Assembly: GCF_002161285.1 (NCBI RefSeq)
Contig: NZ_NFHH01000014.1
Coordinates: forward strand, 1-64,000
Reading direction: 5' to 3'
Length of the DNA: 64,000 nucleotides
DNA from: Blautia sp. An81
GTDB taxonomy: Bacteria; Bacillota; Clostridia; Lachnospirales; Lachnospiraceae
The notes beneath the pieces are model-generated. The model was not told the origin of the DNA. It saw nothing but the letters and a program-made list of their open reading frames with translations, and did no database searches. Of the stretch, positions 8,442 through 16,706 are shown one piece after another (position 1 is the first letter of the stretch; each line of letters begins with the position of its first letter). The position numbers and the translations under genes are program-made.

Positions 8442-9168
8442 TTACTCTAAATTTTCATGGCAGAAATGGCTGCGCTTTGCAGGCGAGTCTCTGCTTCTCT
8501 GCCTGGGGGTCAACTATCTGTTTTATAAGAATCTCCTGGCATTTCTCTTCCTCTGGCCTCTTTGTCTGTGGTATATCAAGGGGCGGAAAAAGCAGGAGCA
8601 AAAGAAGCAGAAAAAGCATCTTCAGATTCAGTTCCGAGATGCTCTGGCTGCTCTCCAGGTAAGTATTTCCGCCGGTTATTCTATCGAAAATTCCATAAAA
8701 GAAGCTCGAAAGGATCTGGAAAAGATTTACGGAAAGAAAGGGGAAATGACTTTGGAATTTTACTATATGGAAGTCCAGTTGGAACATGGGGCATCTATCG
8801 ATAAGCTTTTGACAGATTTAGGCATCCGAACCGGCATTGAAGATATCCAGAACTTCTCTCAAATCCTTCTTCAATCCAGAAAAATGGGCGGAAATATGCG
8901 AAAAGTCCTCCAGAACTGTATCTCTTCCCTGGAAGAGCAGATGGATGTAAAAAAAGAAATCCAGTCCATGCTTGCTTCTAGAATATTAGAGCAAAAAGTC
9001 ATGAGCCTAATCCCTATTGGAATTATCCTTTATATGCAGTTTACCTCCCCTTCTCTTTTGTCTGTTCTTTATGGAAATCCGGCAGGTATCTGTATCATGA
9101 CCCTCTGTCTTGGAATTTATCTCCTGGCTTATCGGTGGGGAGAAAGGCTGGTGGATATTGAAGTTTAA
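8428..9168 (+). CDS. tadB: Pilus assembly inner-membrane protein TadB-like
   Basis: A T2SSF/GspF-type membrane platform protein of 246 residues. Two membrane segments lie near the N-terminus (about 20-45), then a cytoplasmic domain with FRDALAALQVSISAGYSIENSI, the signature of Tad platform proteins, and two C-terminal membrane helices. With TadC it forms the base on which pilin is polymerised. The ATG at 8428 is chosen (AAGGCGGG nine bases upstream, 14-base overlap with tadA); an in-frame TTG at 8407 would add 7 residues. Confidence 0.85.
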   Translation: MKKSDYSKFSWQKWLRFAGESLLLCLGVNYLFYKNLLAFLFLWPLCLWYIKGRKKQEQKKQKKHLQIQFRDALAALQVSISAGYSIENSIKEARKDLEKIYGKKGEMTLEFYYMEVQLEHGASIDKLLTDLGIRTGIEDIQNFSQILLQSRKMGGNMRKVLQNCISSLEEQMDVKKEIQSMLASRILEQKVMSLIPIGIILYMQFTSPSLLSVLYGNPAGICIMTLCLGIYLLAYRWGERLVDIEV

Positions 9169-10381
9169 ATTTCCGAAAAAAAGAAAAAAAGAACTCATCC
9201 TGTCTTTTTTGACTATTTTTTCCGGCGGTCTTATAGGCCTTGGAATGTTCCTGCAGGAAAACAGGGAAACTGATACCCATTCACTTCCCCGGAAGGGCTG
9301 GGGAGAAGGCGCTTATGAGGAAACTTTAAAAATACATACGCCTCAAGGTACCGAAGAAATACAGGTAACCGTCGAAGAGCAGAAGTATACCCAGATTCAA
9401 GTGGAAACCTTTCTGAAAGAGGCCTATTCTTTTCTGTCCCAATGGTTTCAAGAAAATACCGGTTCTGAAGGCAGCATAGGGGAAGACCTGCTATTTCCCT
9501 CAGAAATCCCAGAAAATCCTGTACAGCTTTTCTGGAGCACCAATTCTCCAGATCTGCTTTCCTGGAACGGACATCTGGGAGAACATATTTCTCCCAAAGG
9601 CAGCCCGGTAACTATTCGGTGTACCCTTTCTCTGGGTGAAACTGAAAACGTCTGGGAACAGTCTGTCCTGGTTTTTCCTCCTGCCCTTTCCCCTGCTGAA
9701 GAATTAGAAAAGGCTGTCCAGCAGGAGGCTGAAAATATCAGCGGCAGCTCTGAGAAGGAACTTCTTCTTCCATCGGTTGTGCAGGGACAGGAGGTTTCAT
9801 ATCAGCGCCTGGAAAGCCGGGACAGCTGGCTGATATGGATTTTATCTCTTCTCCTGGGCCTTGGAATTTTTCCTCTGTCTAAAGAGCGTGAAAAGCAAAC
9901 ACAGCTCAAAAAGACACAGCAAATGCAGCGGGACTATCCTGATATTATTCAAAAAATGATTCTTTATCTTAAAGCTGGGCTCAGTATACGAATGTCCGTT
10001 GAAAAGCTTGCTGCGGATTATATGAAAAGAAAAGAAGCCTCCCTTACAGAAACCCGCTGGGCATATGAAGAGCTTGTAAAAACCTGCCGGGAACTGAAAG
10101 GAGGGATATATGAAAAAGATGCATATGAAAGATTAGGCAGGCGCTGCGGCCTTGCAGAGTATAAAGTTCTGTCTGTTCTGTTGGTGCAGAATTTGAAAAA
10201 AGGGAATCAGAGTATTCTGGAGCTTCTGGAAAGAGAAGCCGTTTCCGCAGGAGAGGATCGTCTCCGAAGAGCCAGGATACAGGGAGAAGAGGCTTCTACT
10301 AAACTGCTTCTCCCTATGATTCTTCAGCTTATAGTGGTTCTCATCATACTGATGATACCAGCATTTCTAAATTTCTTTTAA
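9158..10381 (+). CDS. tadC: Pilus assembly protein TadC-like with extracytoplasmic insert
   Basis: Second T2SSF-type platform protein. The C-terminal 180 residues (from MQRDYPDIIQKMILYLKAG) match TadC and end in a strongly hydrophobic segment. Unlike classical TadC it begins with one membrane segment followed by about 200 residues of apparently extracytoplasmic sequence, a form I recall from Gram-positive Tad loci. The start is probably TTG at 9158, overlapping tadB by 11 bases; another in-frame TTG at 9110 would add 16 residues. About 407 residues long. The role of the extra domain is unknown. Confidence 0.8.
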   Translation: MKFKFPKKRKKELILSFLTIFSGGLIGLGMFLQENRETDTHSLPRKGWGEGAYEETLKIHTPQGTEEIQVTVEEQKYTQIQVETFLKEAYSFLSQWFQENTGSEGSIGEDLLFPSEIPENPVQLFWSTNSPDLLSWNGHLGEHISPKGSPVTIRCTLSLGETENVWEQSVLVFPPALSPAEELEKAVQQEAENISGSSEKELLLPSVVQGQEVSYQRLESRDSWLIWILSLLLGLGIFPLSKEREKQTQLKKTQQMQRDYPDIIQKMILYLKAGLSIRMSVEKLAADYMKRKEASLTETRWAYEELVKTCRELKGGIYEKDAYERLGRRCGLAEYKVLSVLLVQNLKKGNQSILELLEREAVSAGEDRLRRARIQGEEASTKLLLPMILQLIVVLIILMIPAFLNFF

Positions 10382-10409
10382 ATCATAAATCTGAGGAGGT
10401 GTATACACA

Positions 10410-10577
10410 ATGACTCTGTTGAAAAATTTATGGAAAGACGAAGACGCTGTAGGCGTTGTGGAAATCATCTTGATATTGGTGGTTTTAATTGGTCTTGTGA
10501 TTATTTTCAAGGAACAGCTCACCAGTCTGGTAGAAAATATTCTTTCAAAGATCACAAGTCAGAGCAACAGTATTTAG
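10410..10577 (+). CDS. Flp1-like type IVb pilin (55 residues)
   Basis: The likely major pilin. It starts MTLLKNLWKDED, then AVGVVEIILILVV, a single long hydrophobic helix and a short polar tail ending QSNSI. A Gly before the hydrophobic stretch and a Glu shortly after it (VG|VVE) fit class III prepilin processing, although the Glu is at +3 rather than +5. The text agrees with the Flp1-like pilin family of Clostridia. The ribosome site is a strong GAGGAGGTGTATACACA. It lies directly after tadC, where the pilin is expected. The gene is short and easily missed. Confidence 0.88.
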   Translation: MTLLKNLWKDEDAVGVVEIILILVVLIGLVIIFKEQLTSLVENILSKITSQSNSI

Positions 10578-10610
10578 CCAATTTACAGACAAGGGGTGAA
10601 AGACATATCT

Positions 10611-11981
10611 ATGAAAACAAAAGGCAGTATGACCTGTGCCATGAGCCTTCTGCTCCTGGTAATCATTTCTCTTCTGGCCGCATGTATCCAGTCTTCCAGA
10701 GTTTCCTGTGCCAGAGCCCAGGCTGCAAACGCCATGGGTGCTGCCATGTATTCTCTTTTCGCTCAGTATGACCGGGATCTTTTAGAAGATTATCATCTGT
10801 TTTTCCTTGACTCCGGTTATGGGGATAGCCGCCCTAATCTTGCACAGGTCATCGCACAGACAGAAACTTTTGCCCTGCCTATACTCTCCTCTGGTCTCAC
10901 AAATTGTGAGCTGGATACATGCGGTATAACTGGTTTCCGCCTTGCCTCTGACGGCAAAGGAGAAGCTGTAAAGGCTCAGATTCTCCGCTATATGAAAGAT
11001 AATCTGGGGACTAAAGGGATACAGCTTATAAAAGACAGGTTTAATCAAAATGTGGAAGCTATGGAAGAACAGGAGAAAATTCAAGAAGGAGGACTGGAAG
11101 AAGCTCCCATTGAGGAAGAAGTTCCCATGGAAGACATTTCTCCTTCCAATAATCCTCTGGAAATAATAGAAAATATCCGCAGCCACGGATTCCTGGGGCT
11201 TGTTCTTCCTGACGGAGGAACTGTTTCAGAAAAATCTGTGGAGACAGAATCTCTTCTGTCCTTCAGAGAGCTGGAACAGGGCATGGGGGCTCTTCCCCTG
11301 TCTCAGGGGAAAAGTGCCGTAACCGATAAACTGCTTATACAGGAATATATTTTGGACAGTCTCAGTTTTTACACCCAGGAATCACATCCAGGCCCCCTGG
11401 AATACCAGGTGGAATATGTGCTGGGCGGGAAAGATACTGACCGTGAAAATCTCCAATACGTGGTAAATCGGCTGCTGCTCATAAGAGAAGCTTCGAATAT
11501 TGCCTTTCTCTATACAGATCCCCAGAAGCGGGCAGAACTTCAGGCCTGTGCCTCTGCCCTTTCTCTCCTCCTGCTGATTCCTGAAGGTATGACTCTGGTA
11601 CAGGGTGTCCTTGCCGCAGGGTGGGCCTATATTGAAAGCATCTGTGATGTAAAAACCCTGCTGTCAGGCGGCAAGGTTCCTCTGACTAAAGACAATGGTT
11701 CCTGGAAAACCCACCTGAATCATCTAAGCACAGAAGATGCTTCTTCTGCTTCTGCCGGTCTGGATTACCGAGACTATCTCTTTCTTCTCCTATCCTTCTC
11801 TTCTGAAGATAGACTGACTTTCCGATGCATGGATATGATGGAACAAAATATCCGTGCCAAAGAGGGACGGGCAAATTTTTCCTTTGATGCCTGCCTTGAT
11901 GCTGTGTCCATGAATTTTCTGATTTCCGGGCCCGAAGGACAGCAGTGGCAGGGAGAACGATTCTACACTTACGATATGTAA
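10611..11981 (+). CDS. Membrane-anchored Tad-locus protein (DUF5702-like)
   Basis: About 456 residues. The N-terminal KGSMTCAMSLLLLVIISLLAA resembles a pseudopilin-like leader and membrane anchor, followed by RAQAANAMGAAMYSLFAQYDRDLLEDYHLFFLDSGYG, which I associate with DUF5702 proteins of Lachnospiraceae Tad loci. The remainder is a large, probably surface-exposed domain with acidic patches and a second hydrophobic stretch (about 320-345). The role is unknown; by position it may be a TadG-like minor or tip component. The ATG at 10611 follows AAGGGGTGAAAGACATATCT; an in-frame GTG at 10596 is too close to that site. Confidence 0.7.
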   Translation: MKTKGSMTCAMSLLLLVIISLLAACIQSSRVSCARAQAANAMGAAMYSLFAQYDRDLLEDYHLFFLDSGYGDSRPNLAQVIAQTETFALPILSSGLTNCELDTCGITGFRLASDGKGEAVKAQILRYMKDNLGTKGIQLIKDRFNQNVEAMEEQEKIQEGGLEEAPIEEEVPMEDISPSNNPLEIIENIRSHGFLGLVLPDGGTVSEKSVETESLLSFRELEQGMGALPLSQGKSAVTDKLLIQEYILDSLSFYTQESHPGPLEYQVEYVLGGKDTDRENLQYVVNRLLLIREASNIAFLYTDPQKRAELQACASALSLLLLIPEGMTLVQGVLAAGWAYIESICDVKTLLSGGKVPLTKDNGSWKTHLNHLSTEDASSASAGLDYRDYLFLLLSFSSEDRLTFRCMDMMEQNIRAKEGRANFSFDACLDAVSMNFLISGPEGQQWQGERFYTYDM

Positions 11982-11994
11982 AAGGAGGGAGAAC

Positions 11995-12825
11995 ATGGAC
12001 ATTCTGTCAAAAAGAAAGTATAAAAACAGAAAGGAGGGCAGCTCTCTTCGGTATAAAGGAAGTTTAACAGCAGAAAGTGCTTTTGTTCTGCCTTTCTTTT
12101 TCCTTACTATTACCTTGCTGGCATGTATCCTGGATCTATACAGGATTAATATGCTGATACAGACAGCCCTCTGCGAAGGAGCAAAGGAACTGGGGATGTA
12201 CGCTTACTGTACAGAAGAGGACAGCAGTTCACCTGTAGGCGCTGTGACAGATGCTGTCTGTATGGCTTATGGCACAGAAAAAGTAAGAAATGTGTTAAAA
12301 GGAGAAGCTCTTCCTGGAATCCAAGGCGGCGTAAACGGCATCTATCTTCTGGGATCAGGATTTCAAAATGAAACCGTTACTCTGAAAGCCTTCTTTTTCT
12401 ATTCCGGTCCAGGGGGCTTTTTCAGGTTTTTCCCTGTGAAAATCCATGTAGAAGCTCAGGCTCAGGCCTGGACCGGATATCACGGAAATCCTGGAATGCC
12501 TGTTTCTTCAGAAAATCTGGTCTATATCACACAGTGGGAAAGCGTTTATCACACTTCTCCTGCCTGTACCCATCTTGCACTTTCCATAAGCCGCGTGGAT
12601 AAGAAAGGGATTGAGGAAAGGGCAAATCAATACGGAGAACATTATCATCCCTGCGAAAAATGCATGGAAAGCACTTCCTCTCAGAATTTCGTCTATATCA
12701 CAAGAACGGGAAACCGCTATCACAGCACAAAAAACTGCAGCGGTCTGACCAGAATCATAACTGCAGTAAAAGAATCAGAGGCACAGGGTCTGAATATCTG
12801 CACCAGATGCAGTTCTCAGAACTGA
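11995..12825 (+). CDS. TadE-like pseudopilin with two C-terminal Cys/His repeats
   Basis: A 276-residue protein. KGSLTAESAFVLPFFF (residues 21-36) is a class III prepilin cleavage site with Gly22 before the cut and Glu27 at +5, followed by the membrane helix. Residues about 60-165 are an extracytoplasmic domain. The C-terminus holds two copies of one module: VYIT..YH....C, then C..C (His186, Cys191, Cys220, Cys223; then His243, Cys248, Cys269, Cys272), resembling small Ada-type zinc-binding domains. This is unusual for a pilin-like protein. GGAGGG precedes the ATG. It belongs to the Tad operon. Confidence 0.82.
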   Translation: MDILSKRKYKNRKEGSSLRYKGSLTAESAFVLPFFFLTITLLACILDLYRINMLIQTALCEGAKELGMYAYCTEEDSSSPVGAVTDAVCMAYGTEKVRNVLKGEALPGIQGGVNGIYLLGSGFQNETVTLKAFFFYSGPGGFFRFFPVKIHVEAQAQAWTGYHGNPGMPVSSENLVYITQWESVYHTSPACTHLALSISRVDKKGIEERANQYGEHYHPCEKCMESTSSQNFVYITRTGNRYHSTKNCSGLTRIITAVKESEAQGLNICTRCSSQN

Positions 12826-12838
12826 AAAGGAGGATCAT

Positions 12839-13288
12839 ATGAATTTAGGCTGGATGATAAATATGACTATGCTTGCTTTCTGCAGCATACAGGACATAAA
12901 AGAAAAAGAGGTTTCTCTATGGAAGCTGAAAATTTATGGTTTTCTGTCTCTGGCAGTCTGTTTATGGGATATCTTAACTATTGAAAAGGATACATTTTCT
13001 CTCATTGAAAAAAGTCTTCTTGGACTGATACCTGGATTATTTCTTCTTTTTATAGCAAAAGTTACAAAAGAAGCTATTGGTTATGGAGACGGCCTAATCC
13101 TTCTGTTCATAGGAATATCTCTGGGTTTCTGGGAATCTCTGGGCGTATTGTTTACAGGACTGCTGGGGGTATTTTTAACATCCGTTTTAGTTTTTTTCTG
13201 CTGTGGGAGAAAGAAAGGCTTTCGAATTCCTTTTATCCCCTTTTTATTTACAGGAATGGCAGGTGGATATTTTTGGCTGGAAAAATAA
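12839..13288 (+). CDS. Tad locus prepilin peptidase (A24 family), second copy
   Basis: A 149-residue membrane protein. The catalytic aspartates appear to be Asp19 (SIQDIKEKEVSLWKL) and Asp84 in IGYGDGLILLFIG, the GxGD motif with Tyr in place of the middle Gly. AAAAGGAGGATCAT precedes the ATG. It is smaller than the first A24 enzyme of this operon (5742-6251) and placed between two pseudopilin genes, so it may process a different subset of substrates; that division of labour is inference. Its end overlaps the start of the next gene. Confidence 0.85.
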   Translation: MNLGWMINMTMLAFCSIQDIKEKEVSLWKLKIYGFLSLAVCLWDILTIEKDTFSLIEKSLLGLIPGLFLLFIAKVTKEAIGYGDGLILLFIGISLGFWESLGVLFTGLLGVFLTSVLVFFCCGRKKGFRIPFIPFLFTGMAGGYFWLEK

Positions 13289-13698
13289 TAAAAAAGAAAT
13301 ATAGTGGCAGTTTTACTGTAGAAATGGCTCTTCTCAGCGGAGTCTGGCTGCTGGTAATTTTTTCTTCTCTTTTCCTCATTATAGGCACTTACAGCCGGGT
13401 ACGGGATACTGCAGCATTGGCAGAGGCATCCGCATATGGCAGTGCCTCTGCTGTATACAAAACGGGAGACGGTGTTCAAGCAGCGGCCCAACGACTCAGG
13501 AACCAAGGAAACTACTTTTCTGTTACTGGAAGTAAACGGGAAATTACAGCGAGCTTTTCTCATACCGTAAAACTTCCTTTCCGGAATCTCAGATGGCAGC
13601 AAAATGAGGTTCTAAAAAGCAAGGTCATCCGGCCTGTATTATTTATTGAAAAAGTAGAAAAAGCCAGAAATATTATAGAAGCGGTAAAAGCCCCCTAA
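13273..13698 (+). CDS. TadE/TadG-like pseudopilin
   Basis: A 141-residue protein beginning at TTG (after GGCAGGTGGATATT) inside the end of the peptidase gene. YSGSFTVEMALLSG (about 10-23) is a prepilin-type site with Gly12 before the cut and Glu17 at +5, followed by one membrane helix (about 18-38) and a small soluble domain. This is the TadE architecture. It is probably a minor pilin processed by one of the two A24 enzymes of the operon. Confidence 0.75.
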   Translation: MAGKIIKKKYSGSFTVEMALLSGVWLLVIFSSLFLIIGTYSRVRDTAALAEASAYGSASAVYKTGDGVQAAAQRLRNQGNYFSVTGSKREITASFSHTVKLPFRNLRWQQNEVLKSKVIRPVLFIEKVEKARNIIEAVKAP

Positions 13699-13715
13699 GA
13701 AGGAGTGTGATGACT

Positions 13716-15095
13716 ATGGATGTAAGCTACAAAAGAAGCCGTGGGATCAGTTGTCTGGTTCTTCTGGAAGATTCCCAAACAGCAGGCCAAAGTTATCAGA
13801 AAACCATCTTTCTTGAAAATTCCATTCCTGGACTGATTCCCTGTAAAGTACAGCGGCTAAACGGAGAAGAACATTTCTCTTATGATATCACCGGCTGCCA
13901 ATCTCTGGAAAATCTTTTTATGAAAGAGAAGTTTTCCCATAAGGACTTGGAAAAGCTCCTGGAGAATTGGCTCAGAGTTTGTGACGCTCTGGATGAATAT
14001 CTTCTAGATATGGACTATCTTCTTCTGGCTCCTTCTTATATTTACAGAAATATGCATACAGGTGACTATCAGTTCATCTGGTTTCCATTCCAGGTAGCCA
14101 GGGAAAAATATGGATTTGAACTTTTGGCTGAATATCTGCTCCCTAAAATCAATCACAGCGATAAAAGTGCAGTCTCCCTGGGCTACGGAGTCTACAAAGA
14201 GGCTGCAGAAGACAACATCTATCCCCGTACAATAAAAGAACTTCTATATGATTCATCTCCATCAAATCCGGAGAAAGAATCTCCTGAGCCTCAAATTCCT
14301 TCTGCTGAAACAGAAGCAGACGAAGAAACCCAACGAATCCGCAAAAAACTGTTAGACGATTTCTATAATGAAGAGGAAGAAGAATCTGCTTCCCATAGGA
14401 TATTTGCCGCTGTGTGCGGCATACTCTTTCTGTGTATACTCATTTTCTTTCTCTGGCATTTCCGTCTTCTGCCTCTTTTCTGGATTATTATTCTTCTCTT
14501 AACTCTGTCAGCCAGTATTGGACTTGGGATACTTATCTATTTTTTGCTGCTTAGAAAAAAAGGAACACCCGAACCATTATCAAAAACTCCCCTAAAAATT
14601 AAGAGCCTACAAAAATCTTCTGAACATTCTATAGAAAAAGAAATAGAGGAATTCCCGACTTCAGCTTTTCCTCCTTTAAAAGCTGAAAAAGGAAGAAATC
14701 TGGAGCAGCCGGAGAAAACCGTCTGGGAGTCTCCCACAGTTCTGCTGGAAAATCAAGTTTCCCTCTATCCCTCTCTCGTCGGAACAGGAAAAAACGCTGG
14801 AAAAACCTTTATGCTGAAAAAAAACAGCCTTCTTGTGGGAAAATGGAGTGATTCTGCGGATATCTTTCTGGATGAGGCTACCGTCAGCAGAATACATGCC
14901 AAAATCCTAAGAGAAGGAATGAACTGCTATGTGGTTGATTTAAATTCCAAAAATGGGACCCGGATTAACGGCGTTTCTCTGGCCCCTGAAGAAAGAAAAC
15001 TTCTGAAAAATAACGATATCATTGCCTTTGCAAAAGAAGAATTTCGCTATACAACACCTGGTTTTCCACTTTCTCCAGAGCCTGCTGAAAATTAG
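13716..15095 (+). CDS. DUF6382-FHA membrane protein, last gene of the Tad operon
   Basis: About 459 residues: an N-terminal DUF6382-like domain (about 1-160, with LAPSYIYRN and FIWFPF), a low-complexity acidic linker, two membrane helices (about 229-247 and 252-279), a second linker and a C-terminal FHA domain with LLVGKWSDSADIFL, VSRIHAKI and DLNSKNGTRING. FHA domains bind phosphothreonine, so the pilus machine may be coupled to Ser/Thr phosphorylation; no kinase gene is in the window. The start is uncertain: GTG 13707, ATG 13710 or ATG 13716; the last has the best spacing from GAAGGAG. Confidence 0.85.
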   Translation: MDVSYKRSRGISCLVLLEDSQTAGQSYQKTIFLENSIPGLIPCKVQRLNGEEHFSYDITGCQSLENLFMKEKFSHKDLEKLLENWLRVCDALDEYLLDMDYLLLAPSYIYRNMHTGDYQFIWFPFQVAREKYGFELLAEYLLPKINHSDKSAVSLGYGVYKEAAEDNIYPRTIKELLYDSSPSNPEKESPEPQIPSAETEADEETQRIRKKLLDDFYNEEEEESASHRIFAAVCGILFLCILIFFLWHFRLLPLFWIIILLLTLSASIGLGILIYFLLLRKKGTPEPLSKTPLKIKSLQKSSEHSIEKEIEEFPTSAFPPLKAEKGRNLEQPEKTVWESPTVLLENQVSLYPSLVGTGKNAGKTFMLKKNSLLVGKWSDSADIFLDEATVSRIHAKILREGMNCYVVDLNSKNGTRINGVSLAPEERKLLKNNDIIAFAKEEFRYTTPGFPLSPEPAEN

Positions 15096-15098
15096 CGT

Positions 15099-15127
15099 TT
15101 GCAATACTGGGAATTTTCAGTTAAAAT
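15099..15127 (+). promoter_or_regulatory. Candidate promoter of the SGNH hydrolase gene
   Basis: TTGCAA (15099-15104), 17 bases, TAAAAT (15122-15127), just after the end of the Tad operon. Downstream, GGAGTATG occurs twice (about 15137 and 15167), the second serving the real start. Confidence 0.5.
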
Positions 15128-15175
15128 AGGTGAAAGGAGTATGCTATCCTTTCTGAGGATAAAGAGGAGTATGTT

Positions 15176-15790
15176 ATGGGAATCATTGTGTTTTTAGGTG
15201 ACAGTATTACAGATGCCGAGAGAAAGGCCTCCCCAAATCAGCTGGGGTATGGATATGTAAATATACTTGCAGAGGCAATAAAGGATTCAGATACAGACTG
15301 GAATATTGTAAATCGTGGCGTAGACGGTTATATAACCGAACGGGTGGCGCGGACCTTACATCATGACTGTATCTCTCTGCGTCCGGACTATGTAAGTATT
15401 TTAGTAGGGATTAATGATATTGGCATGATCGTCCATTCTCAGGCTTCCTGGCAGGATAAGCTATATCTTCTGGAGGACAGTATTCGTTCCTATCATGAAA
15501 TGCTTTTCGATCTGTCCAGAGAAACTACAGCAAAGGTCATCACCCTGGAACCTTTCGTTTTTTCCAAGGACGACAAGTACCAGGATTGGATTCCCTGGCA
15601 GAAAAAAATGGCAAAAAACATTCATAAACTGGCGAAGAATTACGGTGCCCGCTTTATCCCTACCCAGGAGCCTTTAAATCAGAAAATTGAAGAACTTGGT
15701 TACGACGCGGTTACTACAGATGGAATCCATCTCACCCAGCTTGGTCATCAGTTCCTGGCTGAGATTATAAAAGAATCCTTCCAGCTTTAA
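15176..15790 (+). CDS. SGNH/GDSL-family hydrolase
   Basis: A 204-residue cytoplasmic esterase-like enzyme. Block I is GDSITDAE with the nucleophile Ser10, block III is GINDIG with the oxyanion Asn, and block V is TDGIHLTQLGH with the catalytic Asp-His pair. No signal peptide is visible, so it probably deacylates a small intracellular substrate such as an acetylated sugar or lysolipid. AAAGAGGAGTATGTT precedes the ATG. Confidence 0.93.
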   Translation: MGIIVFLGDSITDAERKASPNQLGYGYVNILAEAIKDSDTDWNIVNRGVDGYITERVARTLHHDCISLRPDYVSILVGINDIGMIVHSQASWQDKLYLLEDSIRSYHEMLFDLSRETTAKVITLEPFVFSKDDKYQDWIPWQKKMAKNIHKLAKNYGARFIPTQEPLNQKIEELGYDAVTTDGIHLTQLGHQFLAEIIKESFQL

Positions 15791-15803
15791 CCCTTTTCCC
15801 GCC

Positions 15804-16292
15804 TCAGACAATGATGTCTTCAAAGATTGCCCTTACTGCTTTGCCGAGAGCTTCCGGGTTCAATTTTAAAGTAGTGCCTATCCGGCCTCCGCTGATATAG
15901 ATTTCTCCGTATTTCAGGGCAGACTGGTGGATAACCGTCGGATATTGCTTTTTCATCCCCAAGGGACTGCAGCCGCCTCTTACATACCCTGTTACATTGG
16001 TGATATCTTTCACATGTATCATTTCGATAGATTTTTCTTTCAGCACTCTGGCCGCTTTTTTCAGATCGATCTCTTCTGCAATAGGGATCACCAGAACATA
16101 GTACTCTTTACTTTTTCCCTGTACCACCAGGGTTTTGAAAGACTGCTCTACAGGAGCTCCTGTCTTTTGGGCTGTATGAAGCCCGTCTATAAATTCCTCA
16201 CACTCATATTGTATGGTTTCGTATGGAATCTTGTTTTTTTCCAAAATTCTCATGGCGTTTGTCTTGATTTCTTTTTCTTTATGTTTTCCCAT
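15804..16292 (-). CDS. ybaK: Cys-tRNA(Pro) deacylase, YbaK/EbsC type
   Basis: A 162-residue trans-editing enzyme that removes cysteine from mischarged tRNA-Pro. It has the YbaK fold text VVQGKSKEYYVLVIPIAEEIDLKKAA with the key Lys in the first strand, then GYVRGGCSPLGMKKQYPT, the conserved substrate-binding loop. The length is typical. AGGAGAAATGAAAC precedes the ATG. It is monocistronic by position and convergent with the SGNH gene. Confidence 0.93.
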   Translation of the reverse strand: MGKHKEKEIKTNAMRILEKNKIPYETIQYECEEFIDGLHTAQKTGAPVEQSFKTLVVQGKSKEYYVLVIPIAEEIDLKKAARVLKEKSIEMIHVKDITNVTGYVRGGCSPLGMKKQYPTVIHQSALKYGEIYISGGRIGTTLKLNPEALGKAVRAIFEDIIV

Positions 16293-16369
16293 GTTTCATT
16301 TCTCCTGTATATATTTTTTTCTTATGGAAATCCTAAAATAAGCTTATTTCACAAAAGGAGGTCCATTTC

Positions 16370-16570
16370 ATGAAAGAAAAATCTCGCCCTGAGGAAGATA
16401 AATACAACGTAGAAGCAACTTCCGCCAGAGACCTGGACGGATGCGGGACTACCGAGGCAACAGGTCTTATCCCTTCTCTCCCTCAATCCAGGGGACAGCT
16501 GGATTCTTACAAATCTATTCTGCCATTTTCTCCTGACTGCATTGCCAAAGACTCTTCTAAAAAGTCCTGA
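16370..16570 (+). CDS. Small conserved-looking hypothetical protein (66 residues)
   Basis: A small acidic protein starting MKEKSRPEEDKYNVEATSA and containing TGLIPSLPQS and SYKSILPF. The start has one of the best ribosome sites in the window (AAAGGAGGTCCATTTC), and a strong terminator follows within 35 bases, so it looks like a genuine monocistronic small gene. I recall similar short proteins with TGLIPS..P in Lachnospiraceae but know of no function. No membrane segment is visible. Confidence 0.65.
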   Translation: MKEKSRPEEDKYNVEATSARDLDGCGTTEATGLIPSLPQSRGQLDSYKSILPFSPDCIAKDSSKKS

Positions 16571-16601
16571 CTCTGCATGTCCACACGTACAGGGCAATTC
16601 T

Positions 16602-16660
16602 GAGACAGAGGCCCTCCCGGAACGTATCTTTTTGTGTTTCCGGAAAGGCCTCTGTTTTTA
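16602..16660. terminator. Rho-independent terminator, probably bidirectional
   Basis: ACAGAGGCC ... CCGGAA, then TTCCGG ... GGCCTCTGT and a T run; a long two-part stem placed between the 66-residue gene and the convergent capA-like gene. Confidence 0.8.
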
Positions 16661-16706
16661 TACCAGTCTGACGTTAGCTCTTTTTGGGGCTGCTGGTGTC
16701 GCTCTC

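Noticed and set aside
15142-15198. Short upstream reading frame (MLSFLRIKRS...) overlapping the SGNH start
   Set aside because: It follows a GGAGTATG, but the second copy of this site serves the real start; the duplicated site may only reflect local repetition.
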